Position numbers and translations under genes: made by a program. Below, one piece after another: positions 25,918-34,610 of a DNA stretch of 40,128 nt. The DNA is from an uncultured Eubacteriales bacterium (lineage in GTDB: Bacteria; Bacillota; Clostridia; Christensenellales; Borkfalkiaceae), in the NCBI GenBank assembly GCA_900554485.1, contig USHO01000001.1:1-40128 (forward strand), in the 5' to 3' direction. The stretch's first letter is position 1. Every line of letters starts with the position of its first letter. The notes under the pieces were generated by a model. The model was not told the DNA's origin. It saw only the letters and a list, made by a program, of their open reading frames with translations, and did not search any database.

Positions 25918-26622
25918 ATGATAGAAAAATTACTTGCATATCAGGATGTTGACAAAAAACTCAAAGACATCGAGACGGAACTCGGCAAAAGCGAAGAGCG
26001 TAAAAAGACTCATTCGGCGCAGACCTTTCTTAAAGGCGTAAACGAACAGATAGCCGCGTTGGACGGCAGAGCGGAAGAGTTGGCTAATACGTTTTCGGCA
26101 TTGACGTCGACTTACGGTAAATTATGCGAAGAAATCAAGGAATATGACGGACTTGACGTCGGCGACGATCTCGAGCAGGTTGCGTATATCAAGAAAAAGG
26201 CGCAAGCTTTGTCAAACGAAATCGAGGCTCTTGCCGCGACTTTGGAAAACGTTACTAAAGAAATCGGTATTGTTCTTAAAGAGTTCGGTAAGCTCAAAAG
26301 CGAAACGAAAGCGGCAAGAACTCAATATGAAACGTACGCGCCCAAATATAATGCGTTAAAGGATTCAAAAAAGGACGAAATCGATGCTATCCGTAAGGAA
26401 CTTGCATCGATAGAGAAAGATATTCCTGCGGATATTATGGAAAAGTATAAACAAAGGAGAAAAGACAGAATTTTCCCCGTCCTGAACAGGGCGACCGAAC
26501 TCGGTAAAAGCGGTGCGTATTGCGCATGCGGAAAAGCGTTGCCCGATGCTCAGCATAAAACCTTGCTCGGCGGAGGAATCGTAGAATGCGAGTCGTGCCA
26601 TCGTCTGTTATATCTTAAATAA
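25918..26622 (+). CDS. Coiled-coil zinc-ribbon protein (DUF164/CdsZ-like)
   Basis: Protein of 234 residues: a long antiparallel coiled coil (about 1-185) and a C-terminal zinc ribbon with CACG and CESC cysteine pairs separated by about 20 residues. This architecture is the C4-type zinc-ribbon family often encoded next to nif3 genes. Its role is poorly defined; tRNA/RNA or ribosome-associated functions have been suggested for homologues. ATG 25918 is chosen over in-frame codons from 25885 because AAGGAG lies at 25906-25911 and the earlier codons overlap the Nif3 gene. Confidence 0.86.
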   Translation: MIEKLLAYQDVDKKLKDIETELGKSEERKKTHSAQTFLKGVNEQIAALDGRAEELANTFSALTSTYGKLCEEIKEYDGLDVGDDLEQVAYIKKKAQALSNEIEALAATLENVTKEIGIVLKEFGKLKSETKAARTQYETYAPKYNALKDSKKDEIDAIRKELASIEKDIPADIMEKYKQRRKDRIFPVLNRATELGKSGAYCACGKALPDAQHKTLLGGGIVECESCHRLLYLK

Positions 26623-26646
26623 GCCGTTTGTACTGAGGAGAAAATG

Positions 26647-28383
26647 ATGAAACTCAATTATAAAAAGACGATATTCGTCGGATTTGCGTTTTTTCTGATA
26701 TGCGCATTCTGGCAGGCGTACGACAGTATCGTGCCGATGATGCTGGTCAATAAATTCGGACTTAATCAGACGCTTTCCGGCGTAATAATGTCGCTCGATA
26801 ATATAATAGCGTTATTTATGTTACCGCTTTTCGGTGCGTTATCGGATAAAACAAAAACCAGATTCGGCAGAAGGACTCCTTACATAGTACTCGGGACGAT
26901 TGTGGCTGCATGTTCTTTCTTCTGTCTGACGTTTGCGGATAACGCACAACTCGCAAAATTGAACGTTAAAGACGGCGGAGAATTTTACGAACAACTTTTC
27001 GATGAAAATTATGAAATAACGAATGCCGAATACAGCGCGTTTACAAATAAATCGGCGTCGGAAAAGTATGAAATACAAGATTATGCCTCGAAGATAGTTT
27101 TCGGCAAAAATTATTCGGATCTCTCCGAAACCGAAAAAAACGAAGTGAAAAACTGGTATAAAAACATCAACGCCGAATATCTTGACGACCATAATATGCC
27201 GGAAACGGTTTACGGTTATCGAGACGGCGAATATTTTATGCTGACCGCCGTAAAAGACGGGAAAACCGTCGTATATAAACGGGGAGACGAAACGGTAGAT
27301 AAGTCATATGTTAAAAACGCATATACAAATCTTGTAAATCCCGCGCTTTCCAAACACGCATGGAGACAGACCGTTTCCGATCCCGTGCCGCTTATATTGT
27401 TCGGTTGCTTATTGTTGCTTACGCTTATCGCTATGGCGACGTTCCGTTCGCCTGCCGTCGCGCTTATGCCGGACGTTACCGTAAAACCATTGCGGTCTCA
27501 GGGAAACGCGGTAATAAATCTTATGGGAACTGCCGGCGGTATGCTTGTGCTTGTTCTCGGCATAGTTTTCAAGACGGGTAAAACCTTTAATCAATTGATG
27601 AGTTATACCGGGTTTATCGGTGCGGTATGTTTGCTGATGATAATAGGGTTGTTGGCGTTTGTCTGGAAGGTGAGAGAACCCGCTTGGGTCGAAGACATGC
27701 ATGCCGATACCGTTAAGTACGGGCTTGAAACCGAAGATGAAGAAAAAGCAGACGAGGGCAACAGAAAACTGACAAAGCCCGAGCTCGTAAGCCTTATTTT
27801 GATTCTGGCGTCCGTCGCATTATGGTACATAGGTTACAACGCGGTTACGTCGAAGTATTCGCTTTATGCGACCAATGTTTTACATAAAGACTATAATACA
27901 ACATTATTGATTGCGCAGGGCGCGGCGATTATATCATATGTACCTGTCGGCTTTCTCGCGCAGAAAATAGGCAGAAAGAAGAGTATTTTAATAGGGGTAT
28001 GTATGCTTGCTCTGGCGTTCTTCGGGGCAACATTTATGACCGCAGGCTCTTCTGTTATATTGCTTGACGTCCTGTTTGCTTTGGCGGGAATCGGATGGGC
28101 TACAATTAACGTTAACTCTTTCCCGATGGTTGTCGAACTCGCAAGCGGCGGTAACGTAGGTAAATTTACAGGCTATTATTACACTGCGAGTATGGCTGCG
28201 CAGATCGTTACGCCGATACTCTCGGGCGCGGTAATGGATTTGTTCGGGAGTATGCGTCCGCTGTTTTATTATGCTTTCATATTCGTGGCATTGGCGTTTG
28301 TGACGATGATATTCGTTCGTCACGGAGACAGCAAACCTGCGGCAAAAGACAGTTTTATCGAAAATCTCGACGTAGACGATTAA
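26647..28383 (+). CDS. MFS transporter with large extracellular insertion (SLC45/GPH-like)
   Basis: Transporter of about 578 residues. The opening FFLICAFWQAYDSIVPMMLVNKFGLNQTLSGVIMSLDN and GALSDKTKTRFGRRTPYIVLG resemble SLC45/GPH sugar transporters. Between the third and fourth helices there is an extra soluble block of about 135 residues (about 97-232), rich in Asp, Lys, Tyr and Asn, on the predicted outer face. Two ATGs adjoin (26644, 26647); the second is better spaced from GAGGAG (26635-26640). It is last in the rpoD-side gene series, with a sugar as the likely substrate. Confidence 0.85.
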   Translation: MKLNYKKTIFVGFAFFLICAFWQAYDSIVPMMLVNKFGLNQTLSGVIMSLDNIIALFMLPLFGALSDKTKTRFGRRTPYIVLGTIVAACSFFCLTFADNAQLAKLNVKDGGEFYEQLFDENYEITNAEYSAFTNKSASEKYEIQDYASKIVFGKNYSDLSETEKNEVKNWYKNINAEYLDDHNMPETVYGYRDGEYFMLTAVKDGKTVVYKRGDETVDKSYVKNAYTNLVNPALSKHAWRQTVSDPVPLILFGCLLLLTLIAMATFRSPAVALMPDVTVKPLRSQGNAVINLMGTAGGMLVLVLGIVFKTGKTFNQLMSYTGFIGAVCLLMIIGLLAFVWKVREPAWVEDMHADTVKYGLETEDEEKADEGNRKLTKPELVSLILILASVALWYIGYNAVTSKYSLYATNVLHKDYNTTLLIAQGAAIISYVPVGFLAQKIGRKKSILIGVCMLALAFFGATFMTAGSSVILLDVLFALAGIGWATINVNSFPMVVELASGGNVGKFTGYYYTASMAAQIVTPILSGAVMDLFGSMRPLFYYAFIFVALAFVTMIFVRHGDSKPAAKDSFIENLDVDD

Positions 28384-28397
28384 TATTTTAATGTGTC

Positions 28398-29249
28398 ATG
28401 ATAAAACTAACTGATTTTTTAGGAATTGCTGAAAAGGATTTTATTAACTATAAAATACATTTTGCGACCGACCCGATAGACAAGTTGAAACCATATAAAA
28501 AATTTTTAATCGGTGCATTTAAGGAATGGCAAGAACATCAGACGAATAAAAATTTTTCGCGTAAATACGTTATTTCGCTTATTTATTATGATAAGAACAG
28601 ATGGTTATTCGGTGGTGTTTATGAAATTTTATCAAATACCCCTGTTATTGTGTATGAAGAAGATGGTTGGACGGGGTGGAAGTATGAAACAAAACTCATT
28701 GACAGGCAGTTGGATCTTATAGGGAGAGTTTTTGTTTATTATCAAAAATATTTTCGGGCTTCATATCCAAATTTAGAATTGATTTCCGAAGATAATAAAT
28801 ATGTCGCACCACGTGAAGCTTATATTTTATCGATAACAGAAAGAAAGGCTACGATTAATGATTTTTCAGGATTTGACAATGTAAATATTGACTACGAAAC
28901 ATTAAAGGCTATAGTTAACGAACAAATACCGTCATGGAAATCCGCGTTGTCCAATGTTAAAGGTATATATCTTATTGCTGATAAAAAAACCGGAAAACAA
29001 TATGTCGGTAGCGCATATGGTGACGAATGTATATGGCAGAGGTGGTCGAATTATGCCTATGACGGGAACGGAGGCAATACGGAATTAAAAGAACTGTTAC
29101 GGCAAAACGGTGAAAATTATAAGTATAACTTCAAATATTCAATATTAGAAGTTTGTAATATGAATCTTGGCAACGAATATATTATCGGTCGCGAAAGTTA
29201 TTGGAAAGAGGTTTTGCAAACTAGAATTTTTGGTTTGAATAAAAATTAA
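28398..29249 (+). CDS. GIY-YIG nuclease family protein
   Basis: Protein of 283 residues with a C-terminal GIY-YIG nuclease domain (about 190-283). GIYLIA and KQYVGSA form the two core strands, followed by an Arg in IWQRWSNY, the metal-binding Glu in IIGRESYWKE and a terminal Asn in GLNKN, so all catalytic positions appear present. The N-terminal 185 residues have no domain I can name. The gene is distinctly AT-rich: two 60-base lines count 30% and 33% GC against 57% in a line of the preceding gene. No Shine-Dalgarno is evident. It sits between core genes, so it was probably acquired horizontally. Its biological role is unknown. Confidence 0.85.
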   Translation: MIKLTDFLGIAEKDFINYKIHFATDPIDKLKPYKKFLIGAFKEWQEHQTNKNFSRKYVISLIYYDKNRWLFGGVYEILSNTPVIVYEEDGWTGWKYETKLIDRQLDLIGRVFVYYQKYFRASYPNLELISEDNKYVAPREAYILSITERKATINDFSGFDNVNIDYETLKAIVNEQIPSWKSALSNVKGIYLIADKKTGKQYVGSAYGDECIWQRWSNYAYDGNGGNTELKELLRQNGENYKYNFKYSILEVCNMNLGNEYIIGRESYWKEVLQTRIFGLNKN

Positions 29250-29252
29250 CTA

Positions 29253-29765
29253 TCACATAATATTACATAAAAGACATGCTATCACCGTAGCGATTAAAGA
29301 CGATGTCAACGATATTATTATCGGTTTCATCGTCTTTTTTATTTTAGCCTCGGAATAATATACGGCAGAAACATAAAAAACGGTTTCCGACGATCCGAAT
29401 ACAACCGATGCGCATCTTCCGATGTAGGAATCCGCACCGTATTCGGCAAGTAATTCGCTTAGTACAGACAGACTTCCGCTGCCGGAAAACGGTTTTATCA
29501 GTACAAGCGGCGTTATTTCTTCAGGTATACCGATCAGCTTGAAAACGGGCGATAAATTTTGCGAAAGCTTATCCGATAAACCGCTTGCAGAAAACAATTC
29601 CGTCATCATGATAACCGTGGCTATGTACGGGAATACGGTATAAACTGTTTTTAATGCTTTTTTGACTCCGAGACAAAAAGCATCATATACTTTCACTTTT
29701 TTAATGGATGAGTAGACGAAAAGCGCAATAAAAATCGCAGGTATAATTAAAGAAACTAATTTCAT
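29253..29765 (-). CDS. spmB: Spore maturation protein B
   Basis: Membrane protein of 170 residues of the nucleoside-recognition (gate) family; with SpmA it is needed for proper core dehydration and heat resistance of spores. Hydrophobic segments at about 1-20, 42-62, 125-145 and 150-168, and the conserved LIKPFSGSGSLSVLSELLAEYGADSYIGRCASVVFGSSET block, identify it. The start overlaps the spmA stop by 4 bases (ATGA). It converges with the GIY-YIG gene with only 3 bases between them and no clear terminator. Confidence 0.94.
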   Translation of the reverse strand: MKLVSLIIPAIFIALFVYSSIKKVKVYDAFCLGVKKALKTVYTVFPYIATVIMMTELFSASGLSDKLSQNLSPVFKLIGIPEEITPLVLIKPFSGSGSLSVLSELLAEYGADSYIGRCASVVFGSSETVFYVSAVYYSEAKIKKTMKPIIISLTSSLIATVIACLLCNIM

Positions 29766-30319
29766 ATTTTCTTTTTACATATTTGTGTCAATTTCAGTAT
29801 GGTTACGCCTATAATCGAAGAAATTGCGGTTGAAATCAGTGTGGGAAGAAAAATATCGGCGGGCGCCGTGCTGCCGTAAGATTGTCTTAAGGATATAGCG
29901 GTTGTGGGTAATAATTGTATACTTGTTGCGGCGAGTACGAACAATGTCGCCGCGCCGTCCGGATTACCGCTGTCCGACATAATTGCGGTTGCTTTTATTG
30001 CGGGCGGGGTTGCGATTCCGCCCATACCCAGCATATTTGCGCTTATGTTCAACGCTATAAGACTTTCGGTATCCTTGTCGGTTTTACCGAATAACAATCG
30101 TATAAGCGGATGCAATAATCCGGCGATTTTATCTGTGATTTTTGCTTGAGATGCGACTTCCGTCGCACCGGACCATATGGCATAGACCGTAACGAGAGAC
30201 AGCGAAAGCGCGACGGATTTATTTGCTCCGGTTGTAAGCGAAGATAATACGGCGTTCGGGTTTGTTATCGCTAAAACGCTGCAAGAAAGTATAAAAATCG
30301 CTATGAAGAGTATATTCAT
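29762..30319 (-). CDS. spmA: Spore maturation protein A
   Basis: Membrane protein of 185 residues, partner of SpmB. Family marks are the N-terminal GANKSVALSLSLVTVYAIWSGATEVA segment and NISANMLGMGGIATPPAIKATAIM; four or five hydrophobic segments span the protein. No ribosome binding site is seen. A 10-2-10 inverted repeat lies immediately upstream, ending 3 bases before the ATG. The two genes form a coupled minus-strand operon set between plus-strand blocks. Confidence 0.94.
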   Translation of the reverse strand: MNILFIAIFILSCSVLAITNPNAVLSSLTTGANKSVALSLSLVTVYAIWSGATEVASQAKITDKIAGLLHPLIRLLFGKTDKDTESLIALNISANMLGMGGIATPPAIKATAIMSDSGNPDGAATLFVLAATSIQLLPTTAISLRQSYGSTAPADIFLPTLISTAISSIIGVTILKLTQICKKKI

Positions 30320-30322
30320 AAT

Positions 30323-30349
30323 AGAACTTTATGTATAAAGTTCTTTTTT
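30323..30349. repeat. 10-2-10 inverted repeat at the spmA start
   Basis: AGAACTTTAT (30323-30332) and ATAAAGTTCT (30335-30344) are perfect inverted repeats. On the + strand they are followed by Ts through 30349, like a weak intrinsic terminator protecting metG from read-through. On the - strand they occupy the place of the spmA leader and could be an operator or block translation. Confidence 0.6.
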
Positions 30350-30364
30350 AATGCGTCGTTACGT

Positions 30365-30393
30365 TTTACTTTTGGCGGTGAATATAGTATAAT
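30365..30393 (+). promoter_or_regulatory. Sigma-A promoter for metG operon
   Basis: TTTACT (30365-30370) is separated by 17 bases from a perfect TATAAT (30388-30393). The predicted leader is about 54 bases, too short for a T-box. Confidence 0.6.
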
Positions 30394-30453
30394 TATTTTG
30401 AATTATATTACTTTCCGTTTTCGGATTTTCCGTAGACGGATGCGGAGAATTTT

Positions 30454-32382
30454 ATGCAGAAAAAATTTTACGTTACGACGGCCATCGCGTATACATCCTC
30501 GAAACCTCATATAGGCAATACATACGAGGCTATAATGACCGATGCTCTCGCGCGTTTCAAGCGTTGTCAGGGATATGACGTGTTTTTTCAGACCGGAACC
30601 GATGAACACGGTCAGAAAATAGAAGACAAAGCGAGACTCGCCGGAAAGACGCCTAAGGAGTATGTTGACGAAATCGCCGGGGAGATAAAAAGAGGCATCG
30701 ACCTGATGAATGTTTCTTATGACAAATTCGTCCGTACGACCGATGAATATCACGAAAAACAGATTCAGAAAATTTTCAGAAAATTTTACGAACAGGGCGA
30801 TATATATAAGGGAGCATACGAAGGGTGGTACTGTAAACCTTGCGAGTCGTTCTGGACGGAAAGTCAGTTGGTCGACGGGAAATGTCCCGATTGCGGTCGT
30901 CCCGTGGAAAAGGCGCACGAAGAGGCTTACTTTTTCAAAATGAGCAAATATGCGCCCAAACTTATCGACTATATAAATTCGCATCCCGATTTTATCGCAC
31001 CCGTATCCAGAAAGAACGAGATGATGAATAACTTCCTGCTTCCCGGGTTGCAGGATTTGTGTGTATCGCGAACGTCGTTTAAGTGGGGTGTTCCCGTTGA
31101 TTTCGACGACAAACATGTAGTTTATGTATGGCTCGATGCCCTTGCAAACTATATTACAGGGCTCGGTTACGATGCGGACGGAAACAGCAGCGAAAACTTC
31201 AGAAAATACTGGCCGGCAGATCTTCATCTGATCGGAAAAGATATCATCCGTTTCCACACGATTTACTGGCCGATATTCCTTATGGCTTTGGGCGAACCTT
31301 TGCCGAAGAGAATTTACGGGCACCCGTGGCTTTTGCAGGACGGAGATAAAATGTCGAAATCAAAGGGTAACGTATTGTATGCCGATGATCTTGCATCCGT
31401 ATTCGGTGTAGACTCCGTCAGATATTATGTGTCGTCAAGCGTGCCGTTCGATAACGACGGACTTATATCCTGGACGATGATAAACGATAAAGTAAACGCC
31501 GAACTTGCCAACGTATACGGGAATCTCGTAAAAAGAACAATAGCGATGAGCGATAAATATTTCGGAGGAGTTGTCGAGCGGAGCGGGGTTAAGGAGTCCG
31601 TCGACGACGAACTTATAGATGCCGCGACCTCTGTTTACGGTAAAGTCTCCGGATTTATGGATGAAGAAAGACTTGCCGATGCCATAGATACCGTATTCTC
31701 GCTGTTGCGCAGAGCGAATAAATATATAGACGAAACGGCTCCGTGGGTGCTTGCAAAATCGGAGGAGACTTTGCCGAGACTTAAAGAGGTTCTGTACAAT
31801 CTGACTGAAGTTATAGTCATAGCGACATCTTTACTCGAACCGATTATGCCCGACAGTTGCGCCAAGATATTAAAACAACTTGATTCGCCTTTCCGCGATT
31901 ATTCCGATATGGGTAAATTCGGACTTTATAAAGACGGAACCAAGGTTACGGATAATCCCGAAATACTTTTCGTAAGAAGAGAAACCGCCGACGTACTGAA
32001 AGCGGCGGAAGAGATAAAATCGAAGTATTCCGTACCTGAGAAAAAATGCGAAGAAAAACCGGAAATCACGATTGAAGATTTTGCGAAAATATCGCTTAAA
32101 ACCGCCTCGGTGATTGCGTGCGAAAAGATAGAAAAATCAAAGAAGTTGCTTAAACTTACACTGAAAGTCGGCGACGAGACAAGAACCGTGGCAAGCGGTA
32201 TCGCCGAATATTATACGCCGGAAGAACTTGTCGGAAAGAAAGTCGTATTGGTTGCGAATCTGAAACCCGCAAAACTTTGCGGTGTCGAAAGTCGCTGTAT
32301 GGTACTTTGCGCCGAGACCGACGGTAAAGTAAGATTAGTAACGCCCGAAGACGGTATTCCCGACGGGGCTACGGTAAGATGA
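30454..32382 (+). CDS. metG: Methionyl-tRNA synthetase
   Basis: Class I synthetase charging tRNA-Met. HIGN is at 19-22 and KMSKS at 298-302. A four-cysteine zinc knuckle is formed by C127, C130, C144 and C147, followed by an anticodon-binding helical domain (about 360-510). A C-terminal tRNA-binding domain (EMAP-like, about 540-642, ISLKTASVIACEKIEKSKKL) also allows dimerisation. The 642-residue length is typical of the long bacterial form. GGAG lies six bases before ATG 30454. The stop overlaps tatD (ATGA). Confidence 0.97.
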   Translation: MQKKFYVTTAIAYTSSKPHIGNTYEAIMTDALARFKRCQGYDVFFQTGTDEHGQKIEDKARLAGKTPKEYVDEIAGEIKRGIDLMNVSYDKFVRTTDEYHEKQIQKIFRKFYEQGDIYKGAYEGWYCKPCESFWTESQLVDGKCPDCGRPVEKAHEEAYFFKMSKYAPKLIDYINSHPDFIAPVSRKNEMMNNFLLPGLQDLCVSRTSFKWGVPVDFDDKHVVYVWLDALANYITGLGYDADGNSSENFRKYWPADLHLIGKDIIRFHTIYWPIFLMALGEPLPKRIYGHPWLLQDGDKMSKSKGNVLYADDLASVFGVDSVRYYVSSSVPFDNDGLISWTMINDKVNAELANVYGNLVKRTIAMSDKYFGGVVERSGVKESVDDELIDAATSVYGKVSGFMDEERLADAIDTVFSLLRRANKYIDETAPWVLAKSEETLPRLKEVLYNLTEVIVIATSLLEPIMPDSCAKILKQLDSPFRDYSDMGKFGLYKDGTKVTDNPEILFVRRETADVLKAAEEIKSKYSVPEKKCEEKPEITIEDFAKISLKTASVIACEKIEKSKKLLKLTLKVGDETRTVASGIAEYYTPEELVGKKVVLVANLKPAKLCGVESRCMVLCAETDGKVRLVTPEDGIPDGATVR

Positions 32383-33146
32383 AACTTGTTGACGTACACG
32401 CTCATCTTTGCGATGCCAAATTCGACGGTAAAACCGATGAAACCGTAAACGCGTTTTTATCTGCCGGTGTCGATCTCGTAATAAATTCGGGGTTTGATAT
32501 TGCGTCTTCGGTAAAGGCGGCGGAACAGTCGGCAAGATATAAAAACGTATATTTTTCTGCGGGCGTTCATCCCGACGACGCGTCTACGTTCGATAAAAAA
32601 ACCGAAGATATTTTATATAAACTTGCCGAAAGCGATAAATGCGTTGCGATAGGCGAAATAGGTTATGACTTTTATTGGAATAAATCATCCGAGGAAGAAC
32701 AGACTAAAGCGTTTGAACGTCAGGTTGAAATCGCATATACGGTCAATAAACCTTTCGTCGTACATTCCCGCGAGGCGCATAAAAAAACGGTTGACTTTCT
32801 TAAAGACAGGAAATCTCTGTTGAAAAACGGTTTTTTATTGCATTGTTATGCCGGTAGTGCGGAAAGTGTGCGTGAAATAGTCGATCTCGGCGGATATTTT
32901 TCTCTCGGCGGAGTCGTTACGTTCAAAAACGCTAAAAAAGATGATGTTATAAGGGCGATTCCGTCGGACAGGTTGCTTACCGAAACCGATTGTCCGTATT
33001 TAGCCCCGGAACCGTTGAGAGGAAGTGTAAACACCCCTGCAAATATTATATATATACTTGAAAAAATTGCCGCGGTCAGGGGTGAAAAAGCAGAAACTAC
33101 GGCAGAGTTTATACGAAGAAATGCTGAAAGATTGTTCGGAGTTTGA
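32379..33146 (+). CDS. tatD: TatD-family metal-dependent hydrolase
   Basis: TIM-barrel metal hydrolase of 255 residues, related to DNases/deoxyribonuclease TatD. Metal ligands are visible in VDVHAHL (His7, His9), AIGEIGYDFY (Glu), VHSREAH (His), LLHCYAG (His) and TETDCPYLAP (Asp). It follows metG as in Bacillus (metS-tatD). A small radical SAM gene follows, a known pairing. Confidence 0.94.
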   Translation: MKLVDVHAHLCDAKFDGKTDETVNAFLSAGVDLVINSGFDIASSVKAAEQSARYKNVYFSAGVHPDDASTFDKKTEDILYKLAESDKCVAIGEIGYDFYWNKSSEEEQTKAFERQVEIAYTVNKPFVVHSREAHKKTVDFLKDRKSLLKNGFLLHCYAGSAESVREIVDLGGYFSLGGVVTFKNAKKDDVIRAIPSDRLLTETDCPYLAPEPLRGSVNTPANIIYILEKIAAVRGEKAETTAEFIRRNAERLFGV

Positions 33147-33148
33147 TT

Positions 33149-33736
33149 ATGGACGTTTTAGTTTACGAATTGGACGGAAATCTTTATATTAATTTAACTA
33201 ATCGTTGCAGTAACGACTGTCGTTTTTGCGTGCGAAGTGTCAATCCCGATTATTACGGAAACGATTTATGGTTGTCGAAAGAACCGACTGCCGAAGAAGT
33301 TATCGCAAAACTACCGGATAAAAATTACAACGAAGTCGTATTCTGCGGGTACGGCGAACCGACGTTCAGAATAGACGAACTCGTCAAAATAGGCAAAGAA
33401 CTGAAAAAACGCGGATATATAGTCAGACTTAACACGAACGGGCAAGGTAATCTTATTAACGGCAGAGATATTACCGAAGAACTTGCCGAAGGCGTCGATA
33501 AGGTCAATGTCAGTCTTAATGCGGGCAGCAGAGAAACCTATTATGATTTATGCCGTCCCGTTTTCGGCGAAGACGCATACGATGCGCTGATAGATTTTGC
33601 GAAAGAATGCAAAAGACGCGGTATGGCGACGAATTTTTCTATTGTCGACTGTATGGATGCAGACGAGATCGAACTCTGTAAAAAAACGGCGGAAAATGCC
33701 GGAATACCTTTAAGAATCCGCAGTTTTATTAAATGA
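33149..33736 (+). CDS. TatD-associated radical SAM protein
   Basis: Small radical SAM enzyme of 195 residues. The iron-sulfur cysteines are C20, C24 and C27 (CSNDCRFC), followed by the SAM-binding GYGEPTFR motif. The short length and position directly behind tatD match the family described as TatD-linked radical SAM proteins (TIGR04038). The reaction is unknown. ATG 33149 is chosen because GGAG ends seven bases upstream; the in-frame TTG at 33143 overlaps the tatD end. The stop is overlapped by rsmA. In Bacillus this place holds yabE and rnmV. Confidence 0.9.
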   Translation: MDVLVYELDGNLYINLTNRCSNDCRFCVRSVNPDYYGNDLWLSKEPTAEEVIAKLPDKNYNEVVFCGYGEPTFRIDELVKIGKELKKRGYIVRLNTNGQGNLINGRDITEELAEGVDKVNVSLNAGSRETYYDLCRPVFGEDAYDALIDFAKECKRRGMATNFSIVDCMDADEIELCKKTAENAGIPLRIRSFIK

Positions 33737-34554
33737 TGCAGGTTAAAGATGTTTTGCGGAATAACGGATTCCGCTTTGAAAAGAAATACGGACAGAATTT
33801 TCTTACCGATGAAAAATTATTGGAATCGCTTGTCGAAATGACTGGAGTCGGTAAAGACGATACCGTTGTCGAAATAGGTGTCGGCGCGGGTACGCTGACA
33901 TCCGCGCTTGCCCGAAATGTAAAAAAAGTTATCGGGTTCGAGATCGATCGGAAATTACAGCCCGTTTTGGCGGAAACGCTTAACGGTAAAACGAACGTAG
34001 ATATAATATATAAAGACGTTATGAAGACGCCGACAGCCGAGATCGAAAACATCGTCGGCGGACGATTTTCCGTGGTTGCCAACCTTCCTTACTATATTAC
34101 CACTCCGATTCTGATGAAATTTCTGGAAGAGAGCGATAAAGTAGATATTATCGCCGTTACCGTTCAGGAAGAAGTTGCAGATCGTATGTGCGCGAAAGCC
34201 GGCTCGGCAGATTACGGTGCGTTGACTTTGGCGATCGACGTCGTTGGCGATGCCGAAAAAGTGATGCGAATTCCACGGGATATGTTTTATCCTGTGCCGA
34301 ATGTGGATTCTGCGGTCGTCATTATAAAATTAAACAGAAATAAGTATGACGGCGTGAATTTGACTGCGTTTCGTGACGTCGTCAGAAGTGCTTTTTCGTC
34401 AAGGAGAAAAACACTTGTCAATAATCTGATGCAATCTTTCGGTATTCCGAGGGCGAAAGCCGAAGAGATCGTAAGTAAAGTGAAGGGTGACACGATGGTT
34501 CGCGGAGAAACTTTGACGACGGACGAATTCGTTGCTCTTTCAAAACTCGTTTAA
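33733..34554 (+). CDS. rsmA: 16S rRNA dimethyladenosine transferase
   Basis: KsgA/RsmA methyltransferase of 273 residues that dimethylates A1518 and A1519 of 16S rRNA during 30S assembly. Seen: FEKKYGQNFLTDEKLL near the N-terminus, SAM motif VVEIGVGAGTLTSALA, catalytic NLPYYITTPI and a C-terminal helical domain. The first ATG (33733) overlaps the previous stop; a second in-frame ATG at 33736 is equally possible. It is last in the metG-tatD-radical SAM-rsmA operon. Confidence 0.95.
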   Translation: MMQVKDVLRNNGFRFEKKYGQNFLTDEKLLESLVEMTGVGKDDTVVEIGVGAGTLTSALARNVKKVIGFEIDRKLQPVLAETLNGKTNVDIIYKDVMKTPTAEIENIVGGRFSVVANLPYYITTPILMKFLEESDKVDIIAVTVQEEVADRMCAKAGSADYGALTLAIDVVGDAEKVMRIPRDMFYPVPNVDSAVVIIKLNRNKYDGVNLTAFRDVVRSAFSSRRKTLVNNLMQSFGIPRAKAEEIVSKVKGDTMVRGETLTTDEFVALSKLV

Positions 34555-34582
34555 CATTATATCGGTAAAGCGGCATATATTA
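34553..34582 (+). promoter_or_regulatory. Possible sigma-E/sigma-K-type promoter
   Basis: CATATATTA (34574-34582) fits the sporulation -10 CATAnnnTA. AACA (34553-34556) lies 17 bases upstream, as for a sigma-K -35. No good sigma-A promoter was seen. The short AT-rich context makes a chance match possible. Confidence 0.4.
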
Positions 34583-34610
34583 TATCGAGAGCGTTTTAAG
34601 GAGGTCATAT

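Noticed and set aside
30403..31323. Minus-strand open frame of 306 codons opposite metG
   Set aside because: It overlaps the catalytic core of metG, has no ribosome binding site and has no recognisable protein features.
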